Translations under genes and position numbers: made by a program
The notes under the pieces: model-generated
The model's database searches: none
What the model was told of the DNA's origin: nothing
The model's input: the letters and a program-made list of their open reading frames with translations, nothing else
From: Phreatobacter sp.
Lineage (GTDB): Bacteria; Pseudomonadota; Alphaproteobacteria; Rhizobiales; Phreatobacteraceae
DNA: 64,000 bases
Reading direction: 5' to 3'
Assembly: GCF_027532945.1 (NCBI RefSeq)
Contig: NZ_JAPZTZ010000017.1
Span: 62,001 to 126,000 of the forward strand
Shown: positions 1-12,324 of the stretch, in pieces
Position numbering within the stretch: position 1 is the first letter of the stretch
How the letters are laid out: the number at the start of each line of letters is the position of its first letter

Positions 1-211
1 TGCGCTGATCGAGCACCGGCACGCCGGCGAGACTGCGCGCGATGCCTAGAACGTCATCGACCAGCACCTCCACATCCACCTGCCGCCGCTCCTCGCGCGC
101 CAGCTTCTCCTTGAGGGCGATGACCACGGCCCGGGTGATGCTCTCGCCCGTCATGTCGGCGACCTGGCGTGCCAGCCGGTCCGCCTCCGGATCCTTGATG
201 TTCAGTGCCAT
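1..211 (-). CDS. VapB-type antitoxin, PSK/Rv0623 family (partial, runs off the left edge)
   Basis: The minus-strand frame opens with ATG at 211 and stays open to the window edge, giving 70 residues that begin [19 protein letters not shown] and continue with [17 protein letters not shown]. That pattern, a short beta strand followed by helices with an E-S-I-T-R-A turn, is typical of the Rv0623/PSK class of VapB antitoxins, which bind DNA and neutralise a PIN-domain VapC ribonuclease. The C-terminus and the expected vapC toxin gene would lie to the left of the window. A GGAAG stretch precedes the ATG and is the likely ribosome binding site. The identification rests on family resemblance of the N-terminal 70 residues only. 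Confidence 0.72.
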   Translation of the reverse strand, partial: MALNIKDPEADRLARQVADMTGESITRAVVIALKEKLAREERRQVDVEVLVDDVLGIARSLAGVPVLDQR

Positions 212-567
212 CTCGGTTCTTCCTAGCTTCCTGTTTGTCTTCTTGGGAATATAGCAGATCGCCATGGCCGCCGACAGGACTGATGCTTGCGCCTGTCCCT
301 TTCACCGATGCGCTGTCGGACCATCCGGGTCGAAACCCGTGGAAAGCCGCGGCTCCGCGACCTTTGGTGCAGAGGCACACGGCGCGCATGGCGTTGCACC
401 ATGAGAATACGTGTGCTACCGGACAGCCGACTTCGGGGGCAGGCCACCGTCATGGCCCACTTCCGGGGCTGAATTTCCCAGTCGAGACAACGGTTTGATG
501 TCACCGCGCGATAGCGGGGCGGCACATGGGGACCGGAGGTCTCGACGCCTCAAGCGCGAGAGACGCG
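212..567. other. Intergenic region between vapB and the ATP synthase operon
   Basis: There is no convincing gene in these roughly 350 bases. On the minus strand a TATATT hexamer (about 253-248) lies some 40 bases upstream of the vapB start and could be its -10 element, but its -35 partner is weak. The plus-strand promoter of the ATP synthase operon must lie here or inside the annotated 5' end, yet no clear hexamer pair stands out. An in-frame ATG at 526 preceded by a G-rich stretch is an alternative start for atpH. Several short open frames overlap here on both strands and look like chance. Confidence 0.4.
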
Positions 568-2657
<2,090 letters not shown>

Positions 2658-2667
2658 TCGCCGGACA

Positions 2668-3119
2668 GTGAGCTACGTCGGCGACAGCCTCGGGCCGGGC
2701 GAGACCATCGTCCATGAAGCGACGATCCACTGGGTCGTCTACTTCTGGCCCATCGTCGCCGTGATCGTCGGCCTCGCCGCCACGGTCGTCGCCTGGCCCT
2801 ATGGCCTGGCGGTTCTCGCGGTGGCGGCGCTCTGGCTGCTGGTGGCCTGGTTCCTGAGCCGGACCACCGAGCTGGCGGTCACCTCCCGCAAGGTGGTGGC
2901 GAAGTGGGGGCTCGTCGCCCGCTCCACCATCGAGCAGAGGCTCGAAAAGGTCGACTCCATTGCGGTCGACCAGACATTTCTCGGCCGCGTTCTCAATTTC
3001 GGGAACGTGACCGTCCATGGGACTGGCATCAACGCCACGCCCATCAAGATGATCGCGGATCCGCTGGCCTTCCGCCGCAAGGTGGAACAGGCCATCGAAG
3101 CCAGAAGGGACGTCGGCTG

Positions 3120-3120
<1 letters not shown>
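2668..3120 (+). CDS. PH-domain (YdbS/bPH2-like) membrane protein inside the atp operon
   Basis: This 150-residue protein starts at GTG 2668, ten bases after atpA, and its stop overlaps the atpG start as TGATG, so it sits within the operon and is probably co-translated. Two hydrophobic segments lie at about residues 22-43 and 46-65. They are followed by a soluble region (about 70-145) with the bacterial PH-domain pattern [26 protein letters not shown] and a late [10 protein letters not shown] strand. Proteins of this kind are small membrane-anchored PH-like proteins of unknown biochemical role. Its position suggests a link to ATP synthase assembly or to membrane state, but that is inference from context only. 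Confidence 0.85.
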
Positions 3121-5469
<2,349 letters not shown>

Positions 5470-5496
5470 GCGGCCTGAGAAAGAGGATCGCACGAC

Positions 5497-5910
5497 ATGG
5501 CGACCTTCCATTTCGAACTGGTCTCGCCCGAGCGTCAGCTCTTCTCGGGCGCCGTCGAGCAGGTGGTGGTGCCGGGTTCCGAGGGTGACTTCGGCATCCT
5601 CGCGGGCCACTCGCCCTTCGTTTCGACGCTGCGGCCGGGCATCCTGACCATCCATGGCGATGGCCAGCCGAAGCGGCTCTATGTCCGCGGCGGCTTTGCC
5701 GAGGTGTCGTCGGGTGGCCTCACCGTGCTGGCCGAGCGCGCCACGCCGGTCGAGGACCTCAACGCTGCCCATCTCGACCAGGACATCAAGAACGCCGAGG
5801 AAGACCTCGCCGACGCCAAGGACGACGCGGCGCGGAACAAGGCCTCCGAGCGCCTCGACCAGCTCAAGGGCGTCAAGGCTGCCCTCGGCACGGCCGGCTC
5901 GACGCACTGA
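5497..5910 (+). CDS. atpC: F0F1 ATP synthase subunit epsilon
   Basis: This is the small stalk subunit that couples and can inhibit F1 rotation, 137 residues. It starts MATFHFELVSPERQLFSGAV and contains the GSEGDFGILAGHSPF loop typical of the N-terminal beta sandwich. It ends in a charged helical region with DIKNAEEDLADAKDDAARNK. It is the last gene of the operon and is followed 27 bases later by a strong hairpin with a T run. The F0 genes (a, c, b) are absent, as expected for an alphaproteobacterium with separate F1 and F0 operons. Confidence 0.96.
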   Translation: MATFHFELVSPERQLFSGAVEQVVVPGSEGDFGILAGHSPFVSTLRPGILTIHGDGQPKRLYVRGGFAEVSSGGLTVLAERATPVEDLNAAHLDQDIKNAEEDLADAKDDAARNKASERLDQLKGVKAALGTAGSTH

Positions 5911-5937
5911 ACCGCGTCCGGTTTCTGACTTTAGCGA

Positions 5938-5961
5938 AGGCCGCCTCCGGGCGGCCTTTTT
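5938..5961 (+). terminator. Rho-independent terminator of the atp operon
   Basis: A perfect 8-base-pair stem AGGCCGCC/GGCGGCCT with a four-base loop is followed by five T residues. It lies 27 bases beyond the atpC stop. Confidence 0.9.
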
Positions 5962-6038
5962 GCGTTTGGGTTTGCTTGGCGACGGGATGCCGGTCGATGT
6001 GCGGCGAACCGCTACCGGCCGCGCTGCATCAGTGAAGT

Positions 6039-6199
6039 GCGTCCTTCGAGGCTGGCTGCCGCTCGCACCTCAGGATGAGGGAGGTTGAGAACGGCATCGG
6101 GGTTGGTCTCTGGGATGGCCGTCGCACCCCCGTCGGAAACCTGCAGGTCTCGTCCCACCTCATCCTGAGGTGCGAGCGGCAGCGAGCCTCGAAGGACGC
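6039..6199. repeat. Long inverted repeat, 42-base arms (dispersed Rhizobiales-type repeat)
   Basis: The left arm 6039-6080 and the right arm 6158-6199 are reverse complements over 42 bases with a single mismatch, separated by 77 bases. The arms contain the GTCCTTCGAGGC and CCTCAGGATGAGG cores that occur as dispersed intergenic repeats in many Hyphomicrobiales genomes. There is no open reading frame of note inside, so it is not a classical insertion sequence. The rest of the 5911-6342 gap holds the atpC terminator and otherwise nothing I can assign. Confidence 0.85.
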
Positions 6200-6342
6200 A
6201 ATTGGGCAATGCAGCGGGAGGGTGGGGGCGGCCCCAGTCGGCGCTCGAGGCGCAGCACCGGAACCTGCCTCAACACCTACCACGGAGCGTTACGCTCGTC
6301 AAGGACAAAAATCCTATTTTGGTGTTTGCGGGCTGCCGACCC

Positions 6343-7089
6343 TCACCCCAGATCCGTCGCCTTGATCCGCTTGACCCCCAAGGCCGCCATGTCGGCCCAG
6401 GCCTTGTCCAGCGAGCCGCCGAGGTCGATGGCGCGGCAGGCCTCCTCGACTACGAAGGTCTCCAGGCCCGCCTTGGCCGCATCCTGCGCCGTCCAGTTGA
6501 CGCAGAAATCGGTGGCAAGGCCAACCACCACGGCGCGGGAGACGCCGCGCTCCTTGAGATAGCCGCCGAGCCCCGTCGCTGTCCGGCGGTCGGCCTCGAG
6601 GAAGCCGGAATAGCTGTCGACCTCCTTACGGTAGCCCTTGCGGATGATGGTCTGGGCATGGGGCAGGTCGAGCCCCTCGTGGAATTCGGCGCCGGCCGAA
6701 TCCCAGGTGCAGTGGTCGGGCCAGAGGACCTGCGGCCCATAGGGCATCTGCACCACCTCGAAGGGCTTCTTGCCGGGATGGCTGGTGGCGAAGGAGGAAT
6801 GGCCCTCGGGGTGCCAGTCCTGGGTGAAGACGACGTTCTGGAAGCGCCGGCCGATCGTGTTGCAGATGGCCACGACCTCGTCGCCCTTCGGCACGGCGAG
6901 GCGGCCGCCGGGGCAGAAGTCGTTCTGCACATCGACGACGATGAGCGCCGTCTGCCCGTCGATCGTCGGCCGCCCCTGGCCGCGGGCGGCCGTGGTCGCG
7001 GCGGTGGCGGTCAGCACCGAGGCTCCGGCGATCATGGTGCGGCGGTCGAGGGTGAAGGGTCCGGCGGCGGGAATTCGGGGTTCGGTCAC
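6343..7089 (-). CDS. Nicotinamidase (PncA-type isochorismatase family) with a Tat-like leader
   Basis: The enzyme hydrolyses nicotinamide to nicotinate and ammonia, feeding the NAD salvage route. Catalytic features are visible: the Asp in VVDVQNDFCPGG, the metal-binding D-x-H-x3-H of TQDWHPEGH, and the nucleophilic Cys in GLATDFCVNWTA. Unusually, the N-terminus carries DRRTMIAGASVL followed by an Ala/Thr-rich segment, which resembles a twin-arginine signal and suggests export to the periplasm. I chose GTG at 7089 because a GAGGAGG ribosome binding site lies just upstream; an in-frame ATG at 7107 sits on the wrong side of it. The nicotinate nucleotide gene nadD lies 3 kb away in an unrelated operon. 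Confidence 0.85.
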   Translation of the reverse strand: MTEPRIPAAGPFTLDRRTMIAGASVLTATAATTAARGQGRPTIDGQTALIVVDVQNDFCPGGRLAVPKGDEVVAICNTIGRRFQNVVFTQDWHPEGHSSFATSHPGKKPFEVVQMPYGPQVLWPDHCTWDSAGAEFHEGLDLPHAQTIIRKGYRKEVDSYSGFLEADRRTATGLGGYLKERGVSRAVVVGLATDFCVNWTAQDAAKAGLETFVVEEACRAIDLGGSLDKAWADMAALGVKRIKATDLG

Positions 7090-7181
7090 GGCGGCCTCCT
7101 CAGGCATCAGGTCCTGAAGGCTAAGGCTACGCCGATCGCAGGATGGTGCGATGCGGGAGAACCCTGATGCCGCAGGGTCCG

Positions 7182-7694
7182 TCAGACCGGATGGGCGAAG
7201 GGCCGGAAGGCCTCGACGACCCGCTCATAGACGCCGCGCTTGAAGGGGATGATCAGGCCGGGCGTCGCGTGGAGGTCCTCCCAGCGCCAGGCCTCGAATT
7301 CCGGCTTGTGGTGGCCGCCGCCGGGGCGCAGCACGTCGATCTCGGCTTCCTCGCCGTCGAAGCGGAAGGCGAACCATTTCTGCGTCTGGCCACGATACTT
7401 GCCGCGCCAGGCCTGGCCGGCGACGACCTGCGGCAGGTCGTAGGCGAACCATTCGGCGGCCTCGGCCAGCAGCGTGACCGAGCGGACATTGGTTTCCTCG
7501 AAGAGCTCGCGGCGGGCGGTGGCGAGCGGGTCCTCGCCGGGATCGATGCCGCCCTGCGGCATCTGCCAGGCATGGGTCGCATCGACATGCTCGGGCGCCG
7601 GGCCCTTGCGGCGGCCGACGAAGACGCGGCCCTGCCGGTTGAAAAGGGCGACGCCGACGCAGGGCCGGTAGGGCAGGTCTTCGAAGCGGGGCAT
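7182..7694 (-). CDS. rppH: RNA pyrophosphohydrolase (Nudix)
   Basis: RppH removes pyrophosphate from the 5' end of triphosphorylated mRNA and so triggers RNase E-dependent decay. The protein is 170 residues and begins [19 protein letters not shown]. The Nudix box with G-x5-E-x7-R-E-L-x-E-E lies at about residues 48-70 (GGIDPGEDP then [10 protein letters not shown]). The WQMPQGGID lead-in is typical of the RppH subgroup. It follows the YibQ-like gene by 26 bases in the same direction, an arrangement conserved near atpC in Rhizobiales. Confidence 0.93.
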   Translation of the reverse strand: MPRFEDLPYRPCVGVALFNRQGRVFVGRRKGPAPEHVDATHAWQMPQGGIDPGEDPLATARRELFEETNVRSVTLLAEAAEWFAYDLPQVVAGQAWRGKYRGQTQKWFAFRFDGEEAEIDVLRPGGGHHKPEFEAWRWEDLHATPGLIIPFKRGVYERVVEAFRPFAHPV

Positions 7695-7720
7695 GGCGGT
7701 GTTCCGGTCGGACAGGCAGA

Positions 7721-8884
7721 TTAGCCGGTGGGCGAACGGCGGGCCACCCCGGCGGAGACGGGGACCAGCAGGATGCCCCTAGCCTCCAGCGCCCGCGCCC
7801 AGCGGGCGACGCGGTCGATGGTCACCGGCAGGGCGGCGCCGACGCCGAGGGCAAAGCCTGTCTCCCGCGCCCTCGCCTCAAGACGGGCAAGCTGCGCATC
7901 GACCTCGGCCGGGGTCGGCACGCGGTCGAGATGGACATCGCCGCGCAGGGCCGGCTGCTGCAGGCCGGCGGCGATCTGGGGAATGAGGCTGCGCGCCGAG
8001 GTGCCGTCGTCCACCACCATCAGGCCGCGGCGGTTGGCTTCGCGCAGCACCGGGGTGAGGGCGCCCTCGGAGGCCGAGAACTTGGCGCCCATGTAGTTGA
8101 CGATGCCGGCATAGCCCTGGAAGCGTGCCATCGACCAGTGGAGCCGCTCGATGTTGCGCTCCGCCGGCAGGGTGGTGAGCAGGGTGCGCGGGCCGGGATC
8201 GTTCTCGGGATAGTCGAGCGGCTCCATCGGCACCTGCAGGAAGACCTCGTGCCCGTCGGCGCGGGCCCTGGCGACGAGCCGCTCGAGGTCGCTCGGATAG
8301 GGCGCGAAGGCGAAGGAGATCTGCCCGGGCAGCTTCGTCATGGCCTCGGACGTGCTCTGCTGGCTGATGCCGAGGCCGCCGATGAGGATGGCGACGCGCG
8401 GCTGGGCCGGGTCGGCGCCGGGCGGCAAGCGCACGGCGCGGGCATAGACGTCGCGGGGCCGGCTGCCATCGGGGGCGACGCGCGGCAGGATGCCCTGCGG
8501 CGTGCGCTCGACGAGGCGCGGGTCGAGGCCGGCGGTCTGTTCGGGCGGCGGGGCGGCGACCCGCACCTGGCGGGACTGGCCGGACATGCCGTCGATGATG
8601 GAGATGGTGTTGCCCGGCTCCTCTGCGGGAGTGGCGGCGGGGGGCGGGGCTGCCCGCTGCTGCGGTGTCGGTTCGGCGGCCCGCGGCGGGGCGGTGGCGA
8701 TGGCGGCGATGGCGCGCGGCTCGCCGCCGAGCGGATTGTGGATGAAGGCTATGGCCCCGGCGATGCCGAGGATCATCACGCCGACAACGCCGGCAGCGAT
8801 CGGCACGAGCGGAAGCGCCGGCCACCGCCGCTTCGTCTCCTGGTCGCTGGCCACCCCAAGCGGGGCATTGAGGTCGTCGGTCAT
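7721..8884 (-). CDS. Divergent polysaccharide deacetylase family protein (YibQ/DUF610-like)
   Basis: The protein has 387 residues. A single N-terminal transmembrane helix (about residues 28-47) follows a short cytoplasmic tail. A Pro/Ala-rich linker comes next, then a C-terminal domain beginning [16 protein letters not shown] that carries the NodB-like fold of the divergent polysaccharide deacetylase family ([44 protein letters not shown]). It probably acts on an envelope glycan in the periplasm, but the substrate is not known. A perfect CtrA-type box lies 56 bases upstream of the start, between this gene and divergent proA. rppH follows in the same operon. Confidence 0.85.
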   Translation of the reverse strand: MTDDLNAPLGVASDQETKRRWPALPLVPIAAGVVGVMILGIAGAIAFIHNPLGGEPRAIAAIATAPPRAAEPTPQQRAAPPPAATPAEEPGNTISIIDGMSGQSRQVRVAAPPPEQTAGLDPRLVERTPQGILPRVAPDGSRPRDVYARAVRLPPGADPAQPRVAILIGGLGISQQSTSEAMTKLPGQISFAFAPYPSDLERLVARARADGHEVFLQVPMEPLDYPENDPGPRTLLTTLPAERNIERLHWSMARFQGYAGIVNYMGAKFSASEGALTPVLREANRRGLMVVDDGTSARSLIPQIAAGLQQPALRGDVHLDRVPTPAEVDAQLARLEARARETGFALGVGAALPVTIDRVARWARALEARGILLVPVSAGVARRSPTG

Positions 8885-8939
8885 GGCGCCCGTGTCGGCG
8901 CGGTTCGGATCACCGCTCCCCTAGATCACGGGTCAAGCG

Positions 8940-8954
8940 TTAAACCTCGGTTAA
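8940..8954. promoter_or_regulatory. Candidate CtrA binding site TTAA-N7-TTAA
   Basis: TTAA (8940-8943), seven bases, then TTAA (8951-8954) is an exact match to the CtrA consensus of alphaproteobacteria. It lies in the 179-base region between the YibQ-like envelope gene (start 8884) and divergent proA (start 9064). It is nearer to the envelope gene. In GC-rich DNA such a match is less likely to be random, but no binding evidence exists. Confidence 0.5.
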
Positions 8955-9063
8955 CCAAACCGCCGAAACCCTCCACCTTCCCCTGGGGCGGCCGGCGATT
9001 TTACCTGTTTTGCCGGCCGTGCTACGCACGGTCCCCTAGAAGACCAGGGAAGCGGGGCGTGCG

Positions 9064-10368
9064 ATGAGCGCGACGATCTCCGCCGGCGTCGCCGCCATCG
9101 GCGAGGCGGCGAGCACCGAGGAGCAGATGCTGGAGATCGGCCGCAAGGCCCGGGCCGCCGCGCGGCGCCTGGCCCTGGCGACGCCGGCCCAGAAGGACGC
9201 CGCCCTCGCCGCCATGGCTCAGGCCATCCGCGCCCGCTCCGCCGCCATCTGCGAGGCCAATGCCGAGGACGTGGCCGAGGCCCGCCGCCAGGGCATGACC
9301 GCCTCCTTCGTCGATCGCCTCGCCCTCGATCCCGCCCGGGTCGACGCCATCGCGGCGGGCGTGGACCTCGTGCGCTCGCTGCCCGATCCGGTCGGCGAGG
9401 TGATGTCCGCCTGGGACCGGCCGAATGGTCTCCGCATCGAGCGCGTCCGCGTGCCGCTCGGGGTCGTCGGCGTCATCTACGAAAGCCGGCCGAACGTCAC
9501 GGCGGATGCCGCGGCGCTGTGCCTCAAGTCGGGCAATGCCGCGATCCTGCGCGGCGGTTCGGACAGCTTCCGATCCTCCCGGGCGATCCACCAGGCCATC
9601 GCCGCGGGACTGGAGAAGGCGGGCCTGCCGGCTGCCGCCATCTCCCTCGTTCCGACCCGCGACCGCGAGGCCGTCGGCCTCATGCTGCAGGGCCTCAATG
9701 GCGCCATCGACGTGATCATTCCGCGCGGCGGCAAGAGCCTCGTCGCCCGCGTCCAGGCGGAGGCCCGCGTGCCGGTCTTCGCCCATCTCGACGGCAACAA
9801 CCACGTCTATGTCCATGGCGCGGCGCCGCTCGCCATGGCCCGCGACATCGTGCTCAACGCCAAGATGCGGCGCACCAGCGTCTGCGGCGCGGCGGAGACG
9901 CTGCTGGTCGATGAGGCCTGCGCTGGCACCCATCTCAGGCCGCTCGTCACCGCGCTGATCGATGCGGGCTGCGAGGTTCGCGGTGACAGCCTCACCCGCA
10001 TCGTCGATCCGCGGGTGAAACCGGCGAGCGAGGAGGACTGGTCCACCGAGTTCAGCGACGCGATCATCGCGGTGAAGGTGGTCTCCGGCCTCGGCGACGC
10101 CATCGCCCATATCGAGCGCTACGGCTCGCACCACACCGACGCGATCGTCACCACTGATCAGGTGGCGGCCGACCGCTTCCTCGCCGAGGTGGACAGCGCC
10201 ATCGTGCTGCACAATGCCTCGACTCAGTTCGCCGATGGCGGGGAATTCGGCTTCGGCGCCGAGATCGGCATTGCCACGGGGCGCATGCATGCCCGCGGGC
10301 CGGTGGGCGTCGAGCAGCTCACCTCCTTCAAGTATCGGGTGCGCGGCGCGGGGCAGACCCGTCCGTGA
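9064..10368 (+). CDS. proA: Glutamate-5-semialdehyde dehydrogenase (gamma-glutamyl phosphate reductase)
   Basis: ProA reduces gamma-glutamyl phosphate to glutamate semialdehyde with NADPH in proline synthesis. The protein has 434 residues, with the catalytic Cys274 in [19 protein letters not shown]. The nucleotide-binding and substrate regions [22 protein letters not shown] and the C-terminal [23 protein letters not shown] are all present. nadD follows with a 4-base overlap, so the two are co-transcribed. In Rhizobiales proA commonly follows proB; proB is not seen here. Confidence 0.96.
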   Translation: MSATISAGVAAIGEAASTEEQMLEIGRKARAAARRLALATPAQKDAALAAMAQAIRARSAAICEANAEDVAEARRQGMTASFVDRLALDPARVDAIAAGVDLVRSLPDPVGEVMSAWDRPNGLRIERVRVPLGVVGVIYESRPNVTADAAALCLKSGNAAILRGGSDSFRSSRAIHQAIAAGLEKAGLPAAAISLVPTRDREAVGLMLQGLNGAIDVIIPRGGKSLVARVQAEARVPVFAHLDGNNHVYVHGAAPLAMARDIVLNAKMRRTSVCGAAETLLVDEACAGTHLRPLVTALIDAGCEVRGDSLTRIVDPRVKPASEEDWSTEFSDAIIAVKVVSGLGDAIAHIERYGSHHTDAIVTTDQVAADRFLAEVDSAIVLHNASTQFADGGEFGFGAEIGIATGRMHARGPVGVEQLTSFKYRVRGAGQTRP

Positions 10369-11021
10369 GACCGCAGGGCAGCCGCATCGCCCGCCGCCGG
10401 CCGCGGCCGGGCGCCCGCCTCGTCCTGCCGCCGCATGCGCCGGGCATGCGCATCGGCCTGTTCGGCGGCTCGTTCAATCCGCCGCACGAGGCGCATCGGC
10501 TGGCGGCGCTCGCCGCGCTGAAGAAGCTCGGCCTCGACGCGGTCTGGTGGCTGGTGAGCCCCGGCAATCCTCTGAAGAGCGGCCGGGGCCTCGCCCCGCT
10601 GGAGGAACGGATCGCCGCGGCGAAGCGTCTCGCCCGCCACCCGCGCATCGCGGTGACAGGCATCGAGGCGTCGCTCGGCACACGCTATACCTCCGACACC
10701 ATTGCCGCGCTCAAGGCGCGCTGCCGCGGCGTGCGCTTCGTCTGGATCATGGGCGCCGACAATCTCGCCCAGTTCCATCTCTGGCAGAACTGGCGCGGCA
10801 TTGCGGCCATGCTGCCGCTGGCGGTGATCGACCGCCCCGGCGCCAGCCTGCGCGCCAGCGCCGGCGTCGCGGCCCAGACGCTCGCCCGCCATCGCCTCAC
10901 CGAAAGCGACGGTCTGCTCCTCGCCGACGCCCGCCCGCCGGCCTGGATCTTCCTGCACGGATTGAAGTCGCCGCTGTCCTCGACGGCGCTCCGCGCAAAA
11001 ATGCAACTTCATTCAAATTGA
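10365..11021 (+). CDS. nadD: Nicotinate-nucleotide adenylyltransferase
   Basis: NadD transfers AMP from ATP to nicotinate mononucleotide in NAD synthesis. The nucleotidyltransferase motif [15 protein letters not shown] and the later ISSTALR-like [12 protein letters not shown] are present. The start is GTG at 10365 overlapping the proA stop, giving 218 residues with a basic N-terminal extension before [15 protein letters not shown]. An extension of this type is common in rhizobial NadD, so I keep it, although ATG 10446 would also give a functional core. In many relatives rsfS and rlmH follow nadD. Here a response regulator follows instead. Confidence 0.93.
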   Translation: MRPQGSRIARRRPRPGARLVLPPHAPGMRIGLFGGSFNPPHEAHRLAALAALKKLGLDAVWWLVSPGNPLKSGRGLAPLEERIAAAKRLARHPRIAVTGIEASLGTRYTSDTIAALKARCRGVRFVWIMGADNLAQFHLWQNWRGIAAMLPLAVIDRPGASLRASAGVAAQTLARHRLTESDGLLLADARPPAWIFLHGLKSPLSSTALRAKMQLHSN

Positions 11022-11093
11022 CTCAATCGGCTTAGCCCGGGTTCAAGCCGCGGCCCCTAATGTGCCCCCAACAGCCACAGGGGCGGCGGACAC

Positions 11094-11621
11094 ATGAACG
11101 GCCTGATTTCCAAAAAAAAGGCGGAACAGCTTCTGTCGAGCGTCGACGTGCTGATCGTCGACGACAACCAGTTCATGCGCAAAGTCGTGCGCAACATCCT
11201 CATCAATATCGGCATCAAGACGATCCACGAGGCTGCCGATGGCCTCGCCGGCCTCGAGCACATCCGTGTGCACGCGCCGGACATCGTCATCCTCGACTGG
11301 GAGATGCCGATGCTGAACGGGGCGGAGCTGCTGCGCATCGTGCGCAATCCGCGCTCCTTCCCCATGCCCGACGTGCCGATTATCATGCTGACCTCGCATC
11401 TGGAGCGCTGGCGCGTGATGGAAGCGACGCGGCTCGGCGTGCACGAATTCGTCGCCAAGCCGATCTCGGGCAAGGCGCTGCTGGAGCGCATCATCTCCAT
11501 CATCGTCAAGCCGCGGCCCATGGTGCAGCTCGACGGCTATTACGGGCCGGAGCCGCGCAAGCTGCTCGTCGAGCCCCGCCTCAAGGCGCGCGCCCAGCAG
11601 CAGCCCGCCAACGTCGCCTGA
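11094..11621 (+). CDS. Stand-alone CheY-like response regulator
   Basis: This 175-residue protein is a single receiver domain with a basic C-terminal tail of about 40 residues and no recognisable output domain. The acidic pair D23/D24, phospho-acceptor D68 (VILDWEMP), T100 (MLTS) and K122 (AKP) make a complete receiver active site. No histidine kinase lies nearby. A TTGACT hexamer at 11018-11023 could be part of its promoter, with a weak -10. Single-domain regulators of this type in alphaproteobacteria act in motility, stress or cell-cycle phosphorelays. Which one applies here cannot be told from sequence. Confidence 0.85.
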   Translation: MNGLISKKKAEQLLSSVDVLIVDDNQFMRKVVRNILINIGIKTIHEAADGLAGLEHIRVHAPDIVILDWEMPMLNGAELLRIVRNPRSFPMPDVPIIMLTSHLERWRVMEATRLGVHEFVAKPISGKALLERIISIIVKPRPMVQLDGYYGPEPRKLLVEPRLKARAQQQPANVA

Positions 11622-11721
11622 GCGACGCGAGGATTTCGGCGGGAGCCTTGCACCGGCAGGCCTTGCAAGGCCAGAGCGATCCGGTTCCAATCTCCTTCGA
11701 ACCATTCGAAGGAGCTTCGCC

Positions 11722-12237
11722 GTGACCACCCAGACCGCCGCCGCCGCGCCGCCCGCCCATCCCGCGGGCCTCTCCATGATCGAGAAGCGGCGGATCGAGG
11801 CGGAAATCCTCAAGCACGTCTACGACCAGCTGAAAGAGAGCCACGGCATCGAGGTGGCGCGCTCAACCATCGGCGAGGCCGTGCGCCGGTCGGCCCTGGA
11901 ACAGGCCTCGCGCTTCGCCGCGCAGCAGGGCAGCACCTCGCTGCAGGCCTTCATCGACATGCAGTCGCTGTGGACCGCCGAGGGGGCGCTCACCATCGAG
12001 GAGGTCGGCCGCTCCGAGACGACCTATGCCTTCAACGTCGTGCGCTGCCGCTATTCCGAGATGTACAAGGCCATGGGCCTCGGCGAGATCGGCGGGCTGC
12101 TGTCCTGCCAGCGCGACGGCACGTTCTGCGAGGGCTACGACCCCAAGCTGAAGCTGGAGCGCACCCAGACCATCATGCAGGGCGCCTCGCATTGCGACTT
12201 CCGCTTCAAATACGAGGCCGATCAGCCGAAGGGGTGA
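11722..12237 (+). CDS. L-2-amino-thiazoline-4-carboxylic acid hydrolase family protein
   Basis: The 171-residue product starts at GTG 11722 behind GAAGGAG. Its C-terminal part contains RCRYSEMYKAMGLGEIGGLLSC and ends with the MQGASHCDFRF motif, characteristic of the ATC hydrolase family. The founding member opens the thiazoline ring in L-cysteine synthesis from ATC. Most homologues in alphaproteobacteria have no tested substrate, and no other cysteine or ATC gene is nearby. Conserved Cys and His residues (C in LLSCQRDGTFCEGYD and the SHCDF group) look intact, so it is probably an active hydrolase of a small ring compound. Confidence 0.75.
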   Translation: MTTQTAAAAPPAHPAGLSMIEKRRIEAEILKHVYDQLKESHGIEVARSTIGEAVRRSALEQASRFAAQQGSTSLQAFIDMQSLWTAEGALTIEEVGRSETTYAFNVVRCRYSEMYKAMGLGEIGGLLSCQRDGTFCEGYDPKLKLERTQTIMQGASHCDFRFKYEADQPKG

Positions 12238-12324
12238 GGGGCCCAGCCCCAAGGCCCACCGCCCCCTCCGCCTCCTGACACCTCGGGGGTGGCGCGGCGC
12301 GGCACGGATCGCCATAAGGTCCCT

